Shown here: positions 22,283 through 30,329 of the stretch, one piece after another
Layout: the number at the start of each line of letters is the position of its first letter
How positions within the stretch are numbered: the first letter of the stretch is position 1
Origin: CAVSWN01 sp046728115
GTDB lineage: Bacteria > Acidobacteriota > Vicinamibacteria > Vicinamibacterales > CAVVIG01
Reading direction: 5' to 3'
Assembly (NCBI GenBank): GCA_046728115.1
Contig: JBKPDW010000520.1
Coordinates: 1-30,329 of the forward strand
Length of the DNA: 30,329 nucleotides
Position numbers and translations under genes: made by a program
Notes under the pieces: generated by a model
What the model was told of the DNA's origin: nothing
Databases searched by the model: none
What the model saw: the letters and a program-made list of their open reading frames with translations, nothing else

Positions 22283-23791
22283 TCAGCGCAACCCCTCGAG
22301 CCGCGCGTCGGTGCGCCAGCGGCGTCTGTCACTGGGTGTCTCCACCGACACGCCTGACGCCAGCGTCGTTCGGAGGGCGGCGGCAATCGCCGCGATGTCC
22401 TCCACGTCCGGTCCGGGCTCGACAAACGGCCGGCCATTCCGTTTACGCAGCAATTCGTCGAGGTACGTTGTGTGGATCTCGCCGTCGACGAACGCGCGAT
22501 CGCTCAGCAGCCACGCAAAGAACGGTACGGTCGTGCTGACGCCCGCAATCCGATATTCGGCCAGCGCGCGGCGCATCCGAGCGATCGCGGCTGGTCTGTC
22601 CTCCGCCCACGCGATGAGCTTGGACACCATCGGATCGTAAAAAATCGGGACGTCGGAGCCGGCCACGGCGCCGCTGTCATCGCGAATGCCTGGACCGGCC
22701 GGCGCCCGCAACTCGACGATACGACCGGCCGAGGGCAGGAAATTGTTGTCTGGATCCTCGGCGTAAATGCGACATTCGATGGCGTGCCCCGCGGGCGTGA
22801 CCATCAGCTGCGGATCGAGCTCCAGACGTTCGCCGCGCGCGATCCGGATCTGCCAGCGCACCAGGTCGACGCCCGTCACCATTTCGGTAATGGGATGCTC
22901 GACCTGCAGCCGCGTGTTCGCCTCGAGAAAATAGAACTGCCCGCCTTCATCGAGCAGGAACTCGATCGTGCCGGCGTTGGTGTACCCCACCGATTTCGCG
23001 ATCGCCGCCGCAGCTGTGGTCATTCGGGCCCTGAGGTCCGGCGACACCGCGATCGACGGACTCTCTTCGAGCACCTTTTGATGACGTCGCTGGATCGAGC
23101 ACTCGCGCTCCACGAACGAAACAACGGTGCCATGCGCGTCGCCGAGCAGCTGCACCTCCACATGGCGCGGGCGCCTGAGCGCGCGCTCGAAGTAGACGGC
23201 TCCGTCGCCGAACGCGGTCTGTGCTTCGGATCGTGCTGAGCGGATGGCATCAACGAGATCGGTCGGATCGGCGACGGTGCGCATGCCCTTTCCGCCGCCG
23301 CCCGCGACGGCCTTCACGAGCACCGGAAACCCGACCGACTCCGCGGCGGCGATGAGTGCCGCGTCCGACAACCCCGCCGCGAGCGGCGTGGCGGTGCCAG
23401 GCACGACGGGCACACCGGCCCGCGCCGCCGCCTGACGCGCGGCGGTCTTGCTGCCCATGGTGGCAATCGCGCTCGGGGACGGACCAATGAAGATGAGCCC
23501 GGCATCCTGAACGGCGCGCGCAAAGATCTCGTTTTCCGCGAGAAACCCATATCCCGGATGCACCGCATCGGCGCCGGATTGCCTGGCAGCGTCGAGCAGC
23601 CGCTCGACGTTCAGGTAGCTCTCCCGCGGTGTGCTCGGTCCGATCGCGTAGGCCGCATCAGCGTAACGAACGTGCAGCGCCGTCCGATCGCACTCGGAAT
23701 AGACCGCAATCGGCGACAGCGCCATCTCGCGGCACGCACGAATAATCCGGACGGCGATTTCGCCGCGGTTGGCGATCAGGATTTTTTGCAC
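22283..23791 (-). CDS. accC: biotin carboxylase subunit of acetyl-/propionyl-CoA carboxylase
   Basis: 502 residues. It uses ATP and bicarbonate to carboxylate biotin on the carrier encoded next. Typical motifs: KILIANRGEIAVRIIRACRE at the start, HPGYGFLAEN, the ATP-grasp glycine loop AGGGGKGMR, VERECSIQRRHQKVLEE and the catalytic EANTRLQVEHPITEMVTG. The C-terminal 50 residues go beyond the standard AccC length of about 450 and reach towards the linker domain of acyl-CoA carboxylase alpha chains. It may serve malonyl-CoA or methylmalonyl-CoA formation; the carboxyltransferase that would decide is absent here. The start is a GTG at 23791 with GAGG five bases upstream; that Shine-Dalgarno lies at the foot of a repeat-derived hairpin. 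Confidence 0.93.
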   Translation of the reverse strand: MQKILIANRGEIAVRIIRACREMALSPIAVYSECDRTALHVRYADAAYAIGPSTPRESYLNVERLLDAARQSGADAVHPGYGFLAENEIFARAVQDAGLIFIGPSPSAIATMGSKTAARQAAARAGVPVVPGTATPLAAGLSDAALIAAAESVGFPVLVKAVAGGGGKGMRTVADPTDLVDAIRSARSEAQTAFGDGAVYFERALRRPRHVEVQLLGDAHGTVVSFVERECSIQRRHQKVLEESPSIAVSPDLRARMTTAAAAIAKSVGYTNAGTIEFLLDEGGQFYFLEANTRLQVEHPITEMVTGVDLVRWQIRIARGERLELDPQLMVTPAGHAIECRIYAEDPDNNFLPSAGRIVELRAPAGPGIRDDSGAVAGSDVPIFYDPMVSKLIAWAEDRPAAIARMRRALAEYRIAGVSTTVPFFAWLLSDRAFVDGEIHTTYLDELLRKRNGRPFVEPGPDVEDIAAIAAALRTTLASGVSVETPSDRRRWRTDARLEGLR

Positions 23792-23797
23792 GGAGAC

Positions 23798-23877
23798 CTC
23801 GCCACCACAGAGACGCGACAGACGCGGAGGGCCAACCGATCGGGCCTCCTGCCCTCGGTGTCCTCGGTGGTGGAGAG
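23798..23877. repeat. inverted heptad array in the accC leader
   Basis: Left arm units CACCACA (23803), GAGACGC, GACAGAC and GCGGAGG (23824-23830); right arm units CCTCGGT (23853), GTCCTCG and GTGGTGG (23867-23873). The arms CTCGCCACCAC and GTGGTGGAGAG pair nearly perfectly, with an inner GGCC/GGCC-type pairing near 23830-23846. On the minus-strand mRNA the base of this stem includes the accC Shine-Dalgarno region. It fills the 98-base gap after the amidase gene. Confidence 0.75.
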
Positions 23878-23889
23878 CTTATTGTATCG

Positions 23890-25446
23890 TCAGCGCAACG
23901 GCGGCACGCCCGGCGGCGGCCGGCGGTGATGCGTGGCCTGCTCGTAAGCATAGGCGAGGCGGAGCAGCGTAGCCTCGCTCCAGGGCCGCCCGAAGAACTG
24001 CAGGCCGGCCGGCAGAGTATCGCCCCGCGTGTAGCCCATCGGTACGGTCAGCGCGGGAAATCCCGTGCTGGGCGCAAAGAGTTGGTTGTTATCGCCGCCC
24101 GGCGTGTTGAGGTCGCCGATGAGCCGTGGAGGATTGCTCCAGGTTGGATAGATGAGCGCGTCGAGCTCGTGCGCATCCATCAGCTTGAGGATCCCGGCGC
24201 GCAGCTTTTCCCTGAATTCGTCACGGCTCCTGCAACCGGGTGACTGCCCTGGCACATCGTCGGACGCCTCCGCGCTTTCGAGACGCTGCTGGATCGAGGG
24301 ATGGAACCGGCGCGACTTGACGATCTCGTCGAGCGAATGCATCGGCGTCTTGTCGGCCAGCCCGCGAAGGTAGTTGTTCAGGTCGTACTTGAACTGGTTG
24401 CATCCGCCGCCCTGGCCGCGTCGCATCGCGTCCAATTCGTCGACAGCGACCGGATCGATGACGTCCGCGCCCAAATTTCTCAGCTCGCCGATTGCGCCGC
24501 GAAAAACTTGATCGACGTCGCGATCGAGGCTCGGCGTGTCGTACGCCTGATGCAGCACGCCGAGGCGCGCGCCTTTGAGACCGTCCTGCCGCAGCGCTGC
24601 CGCGTAGTTCGGATCGACATGCCCCCGGCCCGCCTCGGTGCTGGCATCATCGGGATCCGAGCCGGCGATCACCTGCAGCACCGCCGCCGTGTCGGCCACC
24701 GTCCGCGTCACCGCGCCGGCGATATCGGCGGCGAGGCTGAGCGGCACCACGCCGGCGCGACTGACCAGACCCATCGTGGAGCGGAGCCCGACCAGCGCCT
24801 GGTGCGCGGCGGGACCGCGGATGGAATCGCCCGTATCGCTCGCGAGCGCGATGGCACCGAAGTTCGCGGCCGCTGCCGCCGCCGATCCGCCGCTCGAACC
24901 GGCGGTGACGCGTCTCGTATCGTACGGATTACGGGTGTAGCCGGGAAGGATCGAGTTGACCGTTTCGACCGGGCTGAACGCGAACTCCGCCATGTTCGAC
25001 TTCGCGATCATGACGGCGCCCGCCTGGCGGAGGCGCTTCACGACGAAGGCATCCTTTCCCGTCATCATCCCTTTCAGCGAGAGCGATCCCGCGGTCGTCG
25101 GCATGTCGATCGTTTCGTAATTGTCTTTGACGATGACGGGCACGCAGTGCAACGGCCCGACGGGGCCCGATTGAGCGTACCGTCGATCCAGATCGTCAGC
25201 GATCTTGCGGACGTCCGGGTTGACGAGCACGATCGTATTCAGCGAGGGACCTTCCTTGTCGTAGGCCTCGATGCGGGCAATGTACCGGTCGACCAGCGCG
25301 CGGCAGGTAAGCGCGCGATCGCGGAACGCGGACTGGATCTGGGCGATTGTCGTTTCTTCGACACGAAACGAGGAGGGCTGCTGGGCCGACAACGTCGCGG
25401 CCGCGCACGCCACGCCGACGAGGATGAATCGATGACGCACGTGCAT
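23890..25446 (-). CDS. secreted amidase-signature hydrolase
   Basis: 518 residues with a signal peptide (MHVRHRFILVGVACAAATLSA). It belongs to the amidase signature family (GatA/FAAH-like), which uses a Ser-cisSer-Lys triad: Lys107 in VPVIVKDNY, the cis-serine in AGSSGGSAA (184/185), and nucleophile Ser208 in SDTGDSIRGPA. The last motif usually reads DTGGSIR, so one glycine is replaced by Asp207. The rest is normal (PLHCVPVIVKD; NMAEFAFSP; TGFPALTVPMGY; LQFFGRPWSEATLLRLAYAYEQ). It lies between a TonB receptor gene and the carboxylase run, separated from both by hairpins. The substrate cannot be told; an extracytoplasmic amide or peptide is likely. There is no Shine-Dalgarno before the ATG at 25446. 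Confidence 0.92.
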   Translation of the reverse strand: MHVRHRFILVGVACAAATLSAQQPSSFRVEETTIAQIQSAFRDRALTCRALVDRYIARIEAYDKEGPSLNTIVLVNPDVRKIADDLDRRYAQSGPVGPLHCVPVIVKDNYETIDMPTTAGSLSLKGMMTGKDAFVVKRLRQAGAVMIAKSNMAEFAFSPVETVNSILPGYTRNPYDTRRVTAGSSGGSAAAAAANFGAIALASDTGDSIRGPAAHQALVGLRSTMGLVSRAGVVPLSLAADIAGAVTRTVADTAAVLQVIAGSDPDDASTEAGRGHVDPNYAAALRQDGLKGARLGVLHQAYDTPSLDRDVDQVFRGAIGELRNLGADVIDPVAVDELDAMRRGQGGGCNQFKYDLNNYLRGLADKTPMHSLDEIVKSRRFHPSIQQRLESAEASDDVPGQSPGCRSRDEFREKLRAGILKLMDAHELDALIYPTWSNPPRLIGDLNTPGGDNNQLFAPSTGFPALTVPMGYTRGDTLPAGLQFFGRPWSEATLLRLAYAYEQATHHRRPPPGVPPLR

Positions 25447-25488
25447 AGTGTAGCGGGAGCCGGGGCGGAACGGGCGGGGTCGGGAGAT

Positions 25489-25522
25489 GGCAGGAGGACA
25501 GTCACCCTGCCCTCCTGTTTTT
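25489..25522 (+). terminator. terminator-like hairpin after the TonB receptor gene
   Basis: CAGGAGG (25491-25497) pairs with CCTCCTG (25511-25517), and TTTTT follows on the plus strand (25518-25522). It lies in the gap after the minus-strand receptor gene. For minus-strand transcripts it is a hairpin without a U-tract; for plus-strand transcripts it looks like a rho-independent terminator, although no plus-strand gene precedes it. Confidence 0.45.
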
Positions 25523-25536
25523 CCCGCCAGTCGCTG

Positions 25537-28515
25537 TTAGAAGTCGTACCTCACGTTGAACTGCGCCGTACGCGAGGGACCGCCGTTGCGGATCGAGCGG
25601 ACGATAAGGAAGGTTGCGGCGTCTCGACGATCAGCGCTGGTTACGCCTGCCGTCGTGTTGACCGGGTTGTTGTAGTTCGCGCGGTTCGTGATGTTGAAGA
25701 CATCGACATACGCCATGATCCGCTTGTTGCCGTTTCCCGGCAGCCTGAACCGGTACGCGCCGCGGACGCTGAGCAGCGAGAAATCCGGGCCGCGCGCCCC
25801 GTTGAAGCCGCCCTTGTTTTCCACCGTGATCGCGTTGGGGTTCGACGCCGCTCCGCTGTAGGTGCCGGCCGGCAGCGGCTCCTCGAAGATCCCGTTCAGA
25901 TTCGGGTCGGTCGTGCTGTCGGTCAGCGTGAACGGCGTTCCGCTGTTGTACTGCCAGACACCGCTCAGGTTGAGACCTCCGGTATGCGGCACCTGAACGG
26001 ATCCGCTGAGGGATAGTATGTGCGGGCGGTCCTGGTCGCCGAGCGTTTCACGCGCATCCATGTGCAGGTCGGTGATTTTCGTCACGGGATCGACGGTTGC
26101 CCAGTTGATCTGATCGGTGGCTCCTGGCGCACCGACCGTGCCCCGGCCGCGAGAGTACGTATACGACAGCCGGAACTGGTAATTGTTGCTGTACCGCTTC
26201 TGCACGCTGGTCTGCAGCGCGTTGTACCCGAACGTGCCGGCGTTCACGAGCTCGAGCACGGCCGCGTTGAACACGGAGGTCGGGTAGATGCGCGCGACCG
26301 CGGAGGTACGCGCGGGCGTCGCCCGGATCCCCGGATTCAGATCCTGCAGCATGTAGAGATCGCGATGGCTCGCATGCACGTAGTCGGCGCTCACGGCGAT
26401 GCTGCCGGGCAGCTGCTTTTCGAAGCCGATACTCGCCTGGTGAGAGTATGGCAGATGCCGATCGGGGTCATCGAATCGCACCGTGCCGGTGTTCTTCGTC
26501 GTCGAGCCCGGCGGATACGACTGATTCAGCAGCGTCCGATTGACAATCGGACCGTTGACGAGCAACGGCTCGGTGGGCAGGCGGCCCTGCGACGGTCCCG
26601 GATCGATGTTGTTCGTCGGGAACTGCACCGTGAACGAGTTCGACGTCACGCCCGACGACACGATCGGTGTGAAGTTGGAATACGCCGTCTTCTGGAAGTA
26701 GAGGCCGTAGCCGCCGCGGATGACGGCGCTCCCGCGATCGTCGAGCGTCCACGTGCCACCGACCCGAGGGGAAAAATTGTTCTTGTCCACCGGCGACTCC
26801 TGGCCCGGTTCGAACAGGATATTGCCGGTGTTGTCCATCTTCACGATCTCGACGTCGTACCGCAGCCCGAGACTGGCTGTGATGCGGTTGTTCACCTTCC
26901 ATTTGTCCTGCGCGAAGATGCCGACTTCCTCCCCTTTCACATAGTAGTCGGAGACGCCGGGCACGCGGATCGACATCCGATCGGGATAGGTGCGCGGGTC
27001 GGCGGCGTTGAAGTCGCGGTCGCTCGCCGAGAACGTGAACGTTCCATTCTGGTTCCCGGCATCGAAGACGTGGAGCGGCAGGTAGTACCAGCTCGCGCCG
27101 AACTTGAAGTCGTGTTCACCCTTCTTGTTCGGCATGAACCAGGCAAAGGTTTCATCGAGCTGGTAGGCCGGATCCATGCGCCGGTTCGCGCGCGTTGCGA
27201 TCCCGTCCTCGAACGTCTGATGGACCAGGAGCGGATTCAGGGCAGCCTGGTTGCCGGTGTCGAAGTACCCCGGGTTGCCGAAGAACACGTCCTCGTGCGT
27301 GTACGACAGCTTGAGGTTGTTGACGCGGGTGTTGGCGAGCACCGAGTTCAACGTGCCGACGACCGTCCAGTCGGTGTCCTGTTCCTCCTCGGCGCGCTGG
27401 AGCGTGTAGTTCGTCTGGACGAGCTGATTGGTCTGCGGCGACGTCTCGCGCAGCCAGCGCACGGCCCAGGTGTTGTTGGCATTGATTTGATGATCGACCC
27501 GAGCCATCCAGTTCCACACGTTGTCGTGGGTGAACGCCGTGGTGCTCAGGTCGGGCCGCGCGACGATGTTCATCGTCCGCGCGCGATTCTGATCGATGCG
27601 CTCGAGATTGACGAAGAAGTGCAGCTTGTTCTTGATGATCGGTCCACCGATGTTCCCGCCCCACTGCTTCTGATCCGCTTCGGGCTTGGTCAGGTTCTGC
27701 TGTTTCGCGAAGTAGTCCAGGGACGTCATCGACTGGTTCTGCTCGAAGAAGAACGCCGTGCCATGCAGGGTGTTGGTCCCCTGCTTGGAGACGGCATTCA
27801 CCACGCCGCCCGACGTCGACCCGAATTCCGCGTCGAAGTTGCTGGTGAGCAGCTGAAATTCCTGCACCGCTTCCACCGGCGTCCGCGCCTGCGCACCGCC
27901 GTTGCCGTTGTTGAAGTTGTCGTTGTTCCCGGCGCCGTCCAGCATGTAGTTCGCGTTCTGCGTCGCCTGCCCGTTCACGCGAATCGAGTCGGCGCCGAAG
28001 GAATCCACCGAGATGGTCGACGTAATCCCGGGCAGCAGGCTCAAGTACGACGTAAAGTTCCGGTTCAGCGACGGCACGTCCTGCAGTTCCTGCGTCGGCA
28101 CGCTCCCACCCAGCTGCTTGGTCGTCGTATCGACGATGGGTGATTCGGCCGTCACGGTCACTTCCTGTTCGATCCCGCCGACCTGCAGCTGCACGTCGAT
28201 CGATTGGGTCTTGCCCACCTCGACGCGGACGCCGCCGCGCTGGTATTTCTTGAACCCGGACAGCTGCGCGCTGAGCTCGTAGCTGCCGGGCGTCAGGGCG
28301 CTCATGAAGAACGAGCCGTCCGCCCCGCTGACGACTTCGCGGAACTGGCCGCTGGCCTCGTTCTTTGCCACCACCGTGACACCGGGCAATACGGCGTTTT
28401 GCACGTCCAGGACACGGCCACGCAATTCGCCCGTGCCCTGCTGCGCTTGCGCTGGGCCGCCGACGAGCAGCCACATCCCGATGGCCATCGCCGATACCGA
28501 CGCCAATCGATGCAT
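25537..28515 (-). CDS. Oar-like TonB-dependent receptor with carboxypeptidase-regulatory-like domain
   Basis: 992 residues, complete. A signal peptide (about 1-25, ending GPAQAQ) is followed by a carboxypeptidase-regulatory-like beta-sandwich (about 28-110: GELRGRVLDVQNAVLPGVTV, then DGSFFMSALTPGSYELS). Then come a plug (about 115-240, VTVTAESPIVDTTTKQLGGS, LNRNFTSYLSLLPGI) and a 22-strand-type barrel ending in an aromatic residue (FNVRYDF). These outer-membrane receptors import large or scarce substrates with TonB energy; Acidobacteriota carry many and the substrates are mostly unknown. The start is supported by GGAGGT six bases upstream of the ATG at 28515. A second receptor of the same type lies upstream on the same strand. 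Confidence 0.93.
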   Translation of the reverse strand: MHRLASVSAMAIGMWLLVGGPAQAQQGTGELRGRVLDVQNAVLPGVTVVAKNEASGQFREVVSGADGSFFMSALTPGSYELSAQLSGFKKYQRGGVRVEVGKTQSIDVQLQVGGIEQEVTVTAESPIVDTTTKQLGGSVPTQELQDVPSLNRNFTSYLSLLPGITSTISVDSFGADSIRVNGQATQNANYMLDGAGNNDNFNNGNGGAQARTPVEAVQEFQLLTSNFDAEFGSTSGGVVNAVSKQGTNTLHGTAFFFEQNQSMTSLDYFAKQQNLTKPEADQKQWGGNIGGPIIKNKLHFFVNLERIDQNRARTMNIVARPDLSTTAFTHDNVWNWMARVDHQINANNTWAVRWLRETSPQTNQLVQTNYTLQRAEEEQDTDWTVVGTLNSVLANTRVNNLKLSYTHEDVFFGNPGYFDTGNQAALNPLLVHQTFEDGIATRANRRMDPAYQLDETFAWFMPNKKGEHDFKFGASWYYLPLHVFDAGNQNGTFTFSASDRDFNAADPRTYPDRMSIRVPGVSDYYVKGEEVGIFAQDKWKVNNRITASLGLRYDVEIVKMDNTGNILFEPGQESPVDKNNFSPRVGGTWTLDDRGSAVIRGGYGLYFQKTAYSNFTPIVSSGVTSNSFTVQFPTNNIDPGPSQGRLPTEPLLVNGPIVNRTLLNQSYPPGSTTKNTGTVRFDDPDRHLPYSHQASIGFEKQLPGSIAVSADYVHASHRDLYMLQDLNPGIRATPARTSAVARIYPTSVFNAAVLELVNAGTFGYNALQTSVQKRYSNNYQFRLSYTYSRGRGTVGAPGATDQINWATVDPVTKITDLHMDARETLGDQDRPHILSLSGSVQVPHTGGLNLSGVWQYNSGTPFTLTDSTTDPNLNGIFEEPLPAGTYSGAASNPNAITVENKGGFNGARGPDFSLLSVRGAYRFRLPGNGNKRIMAYVDVFNITNRANYNNPVNTTAGVTSADRRDAATFLIVRSIRNGGPSRTAQFNVRYDF

Positions 28516-28670
28516 GAAGAACCTCCGTCTGTGGGGTTACCGATGACGAGTCACACGAGAGCAGGGGTAGTAAGAGGCGGCCAGGAGGCTGTGCCGCCTC
28601 TATCGACAGATGCAATGGGAGCCAATCACAGACATTCCGTGACGTTTAACTGCGTAGGATTCACCCTCGC

Positions 28671-28685
28671 TTGACTGGAAGTCAA
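28671..28685. promoter_or_regulatory. perfect dyad upstream of the TonB receptor gene
   Basis: TTGACT-GGA-AGTCAA is a perfect 6+3+6 palindrome, 156 bases upstream of the receptor ATG. On the minus strand its TTGACT half could serve as a -35 box, but no good -10 follows at 17 bp. It is a candidate operator only. The rest of the 28516-28856 spacer holds no gene that I can support. Confidence 0.35.
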
Positions 28686-28798
28686 CAGACTTTTTACGCA
28701 TTTACTACGAAGTGCTCAGCGATTTTTTAGAAAGATCCAACGCGATGGACACGAGCTGTCCGCGATGGGCTTCGACGAAGGGCGCCGGGGTTACAGGA

Positions 28799-28831
28799 GG
28801 CAGGACGGGCAGGAAGGCCGACCGTCCTGCC
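28799..28831 (-). terminator. hairpin downstream of the partial TonB receptor gene
   Basis: GGCAGGACGG (28799-28808) pairs perfectly with CCGTCCTGCC (28822-28831). A competing pairing of CGGGCAGGA with TCCTGCCCG is also possible. It starts 25 bases past the stop of the upstream receptor gene. No U-tract follows on the minus strand, so termination strength is uncertain. It shares GGCAGGA-type units with the hairpin after the other receptor gene. Confidence 0.45.
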
Positions 28832-28856
28832 CGTTTCGTTACCTACGACTTACTTT

Positions 28857-30329
28857 CTAGAAGAGGAACTTCGCCGCGAACTGGATCTGCCGCGCCGACC
28901 CGGAGTCGCCAGTCGGGAAGCGGGTATTCGAGATCACGCCGAACGAGGTGCTGCCCACGCTAGCGGTTCGACCCGGCTGACCGAAGTTCGCCTGGTTGAA
29001 CAGGTTGAAGACCTCGACTCGCAGCTGCGCGCGCGCACTGCCGGCCACGGAAATATTCTTGATGAAGGACAGATCCGTGTTGCCGAACCCCGGCCCGTAC
29101 AGCACATTTCGTCCCAGACTGCCGAAGTGCGCGACGCCGTTCGGATCGTACGGCAACGCGAAAATCGAAGACGAGGTGCACGCGCCGGCGCCGCCGGGCG
29201 CGACGCGCGGATCGCAGACCGTGGTCTGGCCGTCGAACCACTGATAGCTGACCGGGAAGCCGTTTGAATCGTTATTCGGATGCGGATTGATTGCCGGCAG
29301 CGGCCCGATCAGATCCGGACGGACCGAGGAGACGCCGGTGATCGTCGTGATATTGGTGATCACGTTCAACGGGTTCCCCGTCTGCGCCTGCTCCACGAGG
29401 ACCACCTGCCAGCCGTCCTTCCACCGGTTGCCATGGAACGGCAGCTCGTACGAGAGGTTGACGGTGACGCGATGTCGGACGTCGAAGTCCGACGGACCCT
29501 CGCTGTCCTTCAGGTTGAAACTGTTCTGCAGCGATCCGTTGTTGGCCGCCGCTCCCGTGGCGTCGTAAGAATTCGTGTCGGTCGACTTGGACAAGACGTA
29601 CGACGCGGACAGCTGCAGCCCCCTGCTCATCCGTTGGTTCGCGGTGAGCCACAGTCCCTTGTAGTGCGACCAACCCAGGCTCGTGACCTCCGAGATGTTG
29701 CCAAGCGTCGTGCCCGGCAGAATCGGACTGCTCGTCGAGAGGAGCGGATACGGACGAACCGTGCCGCCCGGCGTCGTGAACTGGTTGAGGTTTATCGGGA
29801 TACGCTGCCGGTCGCCGTACGATCCGAAGTAGCCCGCCATGACGCCCATGGAGCCGAACTGGCGTTCGACGTTGGCGTTCCACGTCTGCGTGCGGCCTGG
29901 CTGGAAGTTGTAATCGGTGTAGGTCGGCGCGATGGTGGCGCCCGCGCCGGCGCTGCTGATGGCGTTATCCAGCCTGATGTTGCTCGCGGCCGTCCCCGCC
30001 GCCTGCGCTGACAGCGGCGTGACGATCGGCGGGTTGCCGGTCTCACCCGTGAAGTATCCCGTGTTGGTCTGGTTCACCATCACGGCATATGCGCCGCGAA
30101 CGACGGTATTGCCGCCGCCCGTGGGATTCCAGATGACCCCCAAACGCGGCTGGAAATCGCTGCCGTTCTTCGTGACCTGCGTGAAGCCATTCGTTCCGAA
30201 CTGGATCAGCGAGACCGTCGCCGGATCGAAGGTCACGAGCTTGTCGTCCTGCTCGGTTGGCGACGGCAGGTAGTCGTAGCGCAGGCCGAGATCGAGCTTG
30301 AGATTCGAGCCGACCGAAATCGAATCCTG
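28857..30329 (-). CDS. TonB-dependent receptor, C-terminal part (gene runs off the window)
   Basis: The last 490 codons of an outer-membrane receptor; the frame is open to the window edge. It shows barrel strands in the style of Oar-like receptors: LGLRYDYLPSPTEQDD near the edge, FQPRLGVIWNPTGGGNTVVRG, FNANVERQFG-type strands, LSASYVLSKSTDTNSYD, and a closing LRVEVFNLFNQANFG with a final aromatic strand (AAKFLF). The plug and N-terminal domain lie outside. It is on the same strand as the complete receptor at 25537-28515 but clearly differs from it in sequence, so this is not a recent duplication. Substrate unknown. Confidence 0.9.
   Translation of the reverse strand, partial: QDSISVGSNLKLDLGLRYDYLPSPTEQDDKLVTFDPATVSLIQFGTNGFTQVTKNGSDFQPRLGVIWNPTGGGNTVVRGAYAVMVNQTNTGYFTGETGNPPIVTPLSAQAAGTAASNIRLDNAISSAGAGATIAPTYTDYNFQPGRTQTWNANVERQFGSMGVMAGYFGSYGDRQRIPINLNQFTTPGGTVRPYPLLSTSSPILPGTTLGNISEVTSLGWSHYKGLWLTANQRMSRGLQLSASYVLSKSTDTNSYDATGAAANNGSLQNSFNLKDSEGPSDFDVRHRVTVNLSYELPFHGNRWKDGWQVVLVEQAQTGNPLNVITNITTITGVSSVRPDLIGPLPAINPHPNNDSNGFPVSYQWFDGQTTVCDPRVAPGGAGACTSSSIFALPYDPNGVAHFGSLGRNVLYGPGFGNTDLSFIKNISVAGSARAQLRVEVFNLFNQANFGQPGRTASVGSTSFGVISNTRFPTGDSGSARQIQFAAKFLF

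Noticed and set aside
26020..28143. A 707-codon open frame opposite the TonB receptor
   Set aside because: Antisense frame of a gene with clear signal peptide, plug and barrel. The composition is low-complexity Arg/Val/His and nothing is recognisable.

Overview
The window is GC-rich and tightly packed, and it looks like chromosome of an Acidobacteriota member, probably from the Vicinamibacteria. That assignment is inference from gene content: a PadR-controlled ADOP-type FtsX permease, Oar-like TonB-dependent receptors with a carboxypeptidase-regulatory N-terminal domain, a secreted DinB-fold protein, a BlaI-family repressor next to a probable M56 gene, and a class II (B12-dependent) ribonucleotide reductase. 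No phage, plasmid, transposase, tRNA, rRNA or CRISPR locus is visible.

Layout, left to right. (1) 1-900: a BlaI-type repressor with a textbook double operator over its promoter. It overlaps the first codons of a downstream gene that leaves the window. Upstream lies an internally deleted DAACS-family transporter. (2) 900-4700: padR plus ADOP permease (ATGA overlap) and a secreted DinB-like protein with a strong terminator. (3) 4800-8200: a small DUF3185-like membrane protein convergent with nrdJ, which has a TTGACA-N17-CATATT promoter and a palindromic NrdR-type box. (4) 8200-8580: non-coding DNA with repeats and a candidate structured RNA. (5) 8583-12564: NtrC-type regulator, NtrB-like kinase and proline-rich lipoprotein, one operon on the minus strand. 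A divergent envelope protein at 12726 has a sigma-54-like promoter, followed by a CPBP-family membrane protease. (6) 14213-25446, minus strand: amidase, biotin carboxylase, biotin carrier, TamB, a seven-POTRA BamA/TamA-like protein and a SurA-N-like protein. The last five are joined by overlapping or abutting stop and start codons, so one transcript may couple acyl-CoA carboxylation with outer-membrane lipid and protein assembly. (7) 25537-30329: one complete TonB-dependent receptor and the C-terminal half of another.

The most striking signal not explained by genes is a set of degenerate 7-bp tandem arrays. Nearly every spacer, and several stop/start junctions, is built of 3 to 13 phased heptads whose unit differs between loci (TCTGAAC, CGAACCT, CGCATTC, CCATnnG, GGGCTTG, AGGGTCC). 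Many form two inverted arms and so a long imperfect hairpin. Some abut a start codon or include a ribosome-binding site. Two arrays run through the ATG of a gene and are translated as the basic n-region of a signal peptide. Two gene modules (padR-ADOP and bamA-surA) are bracketed by arrays of the same heptad in opposite orientation. Nothing in the window looks like a defence or biosynthetic system.
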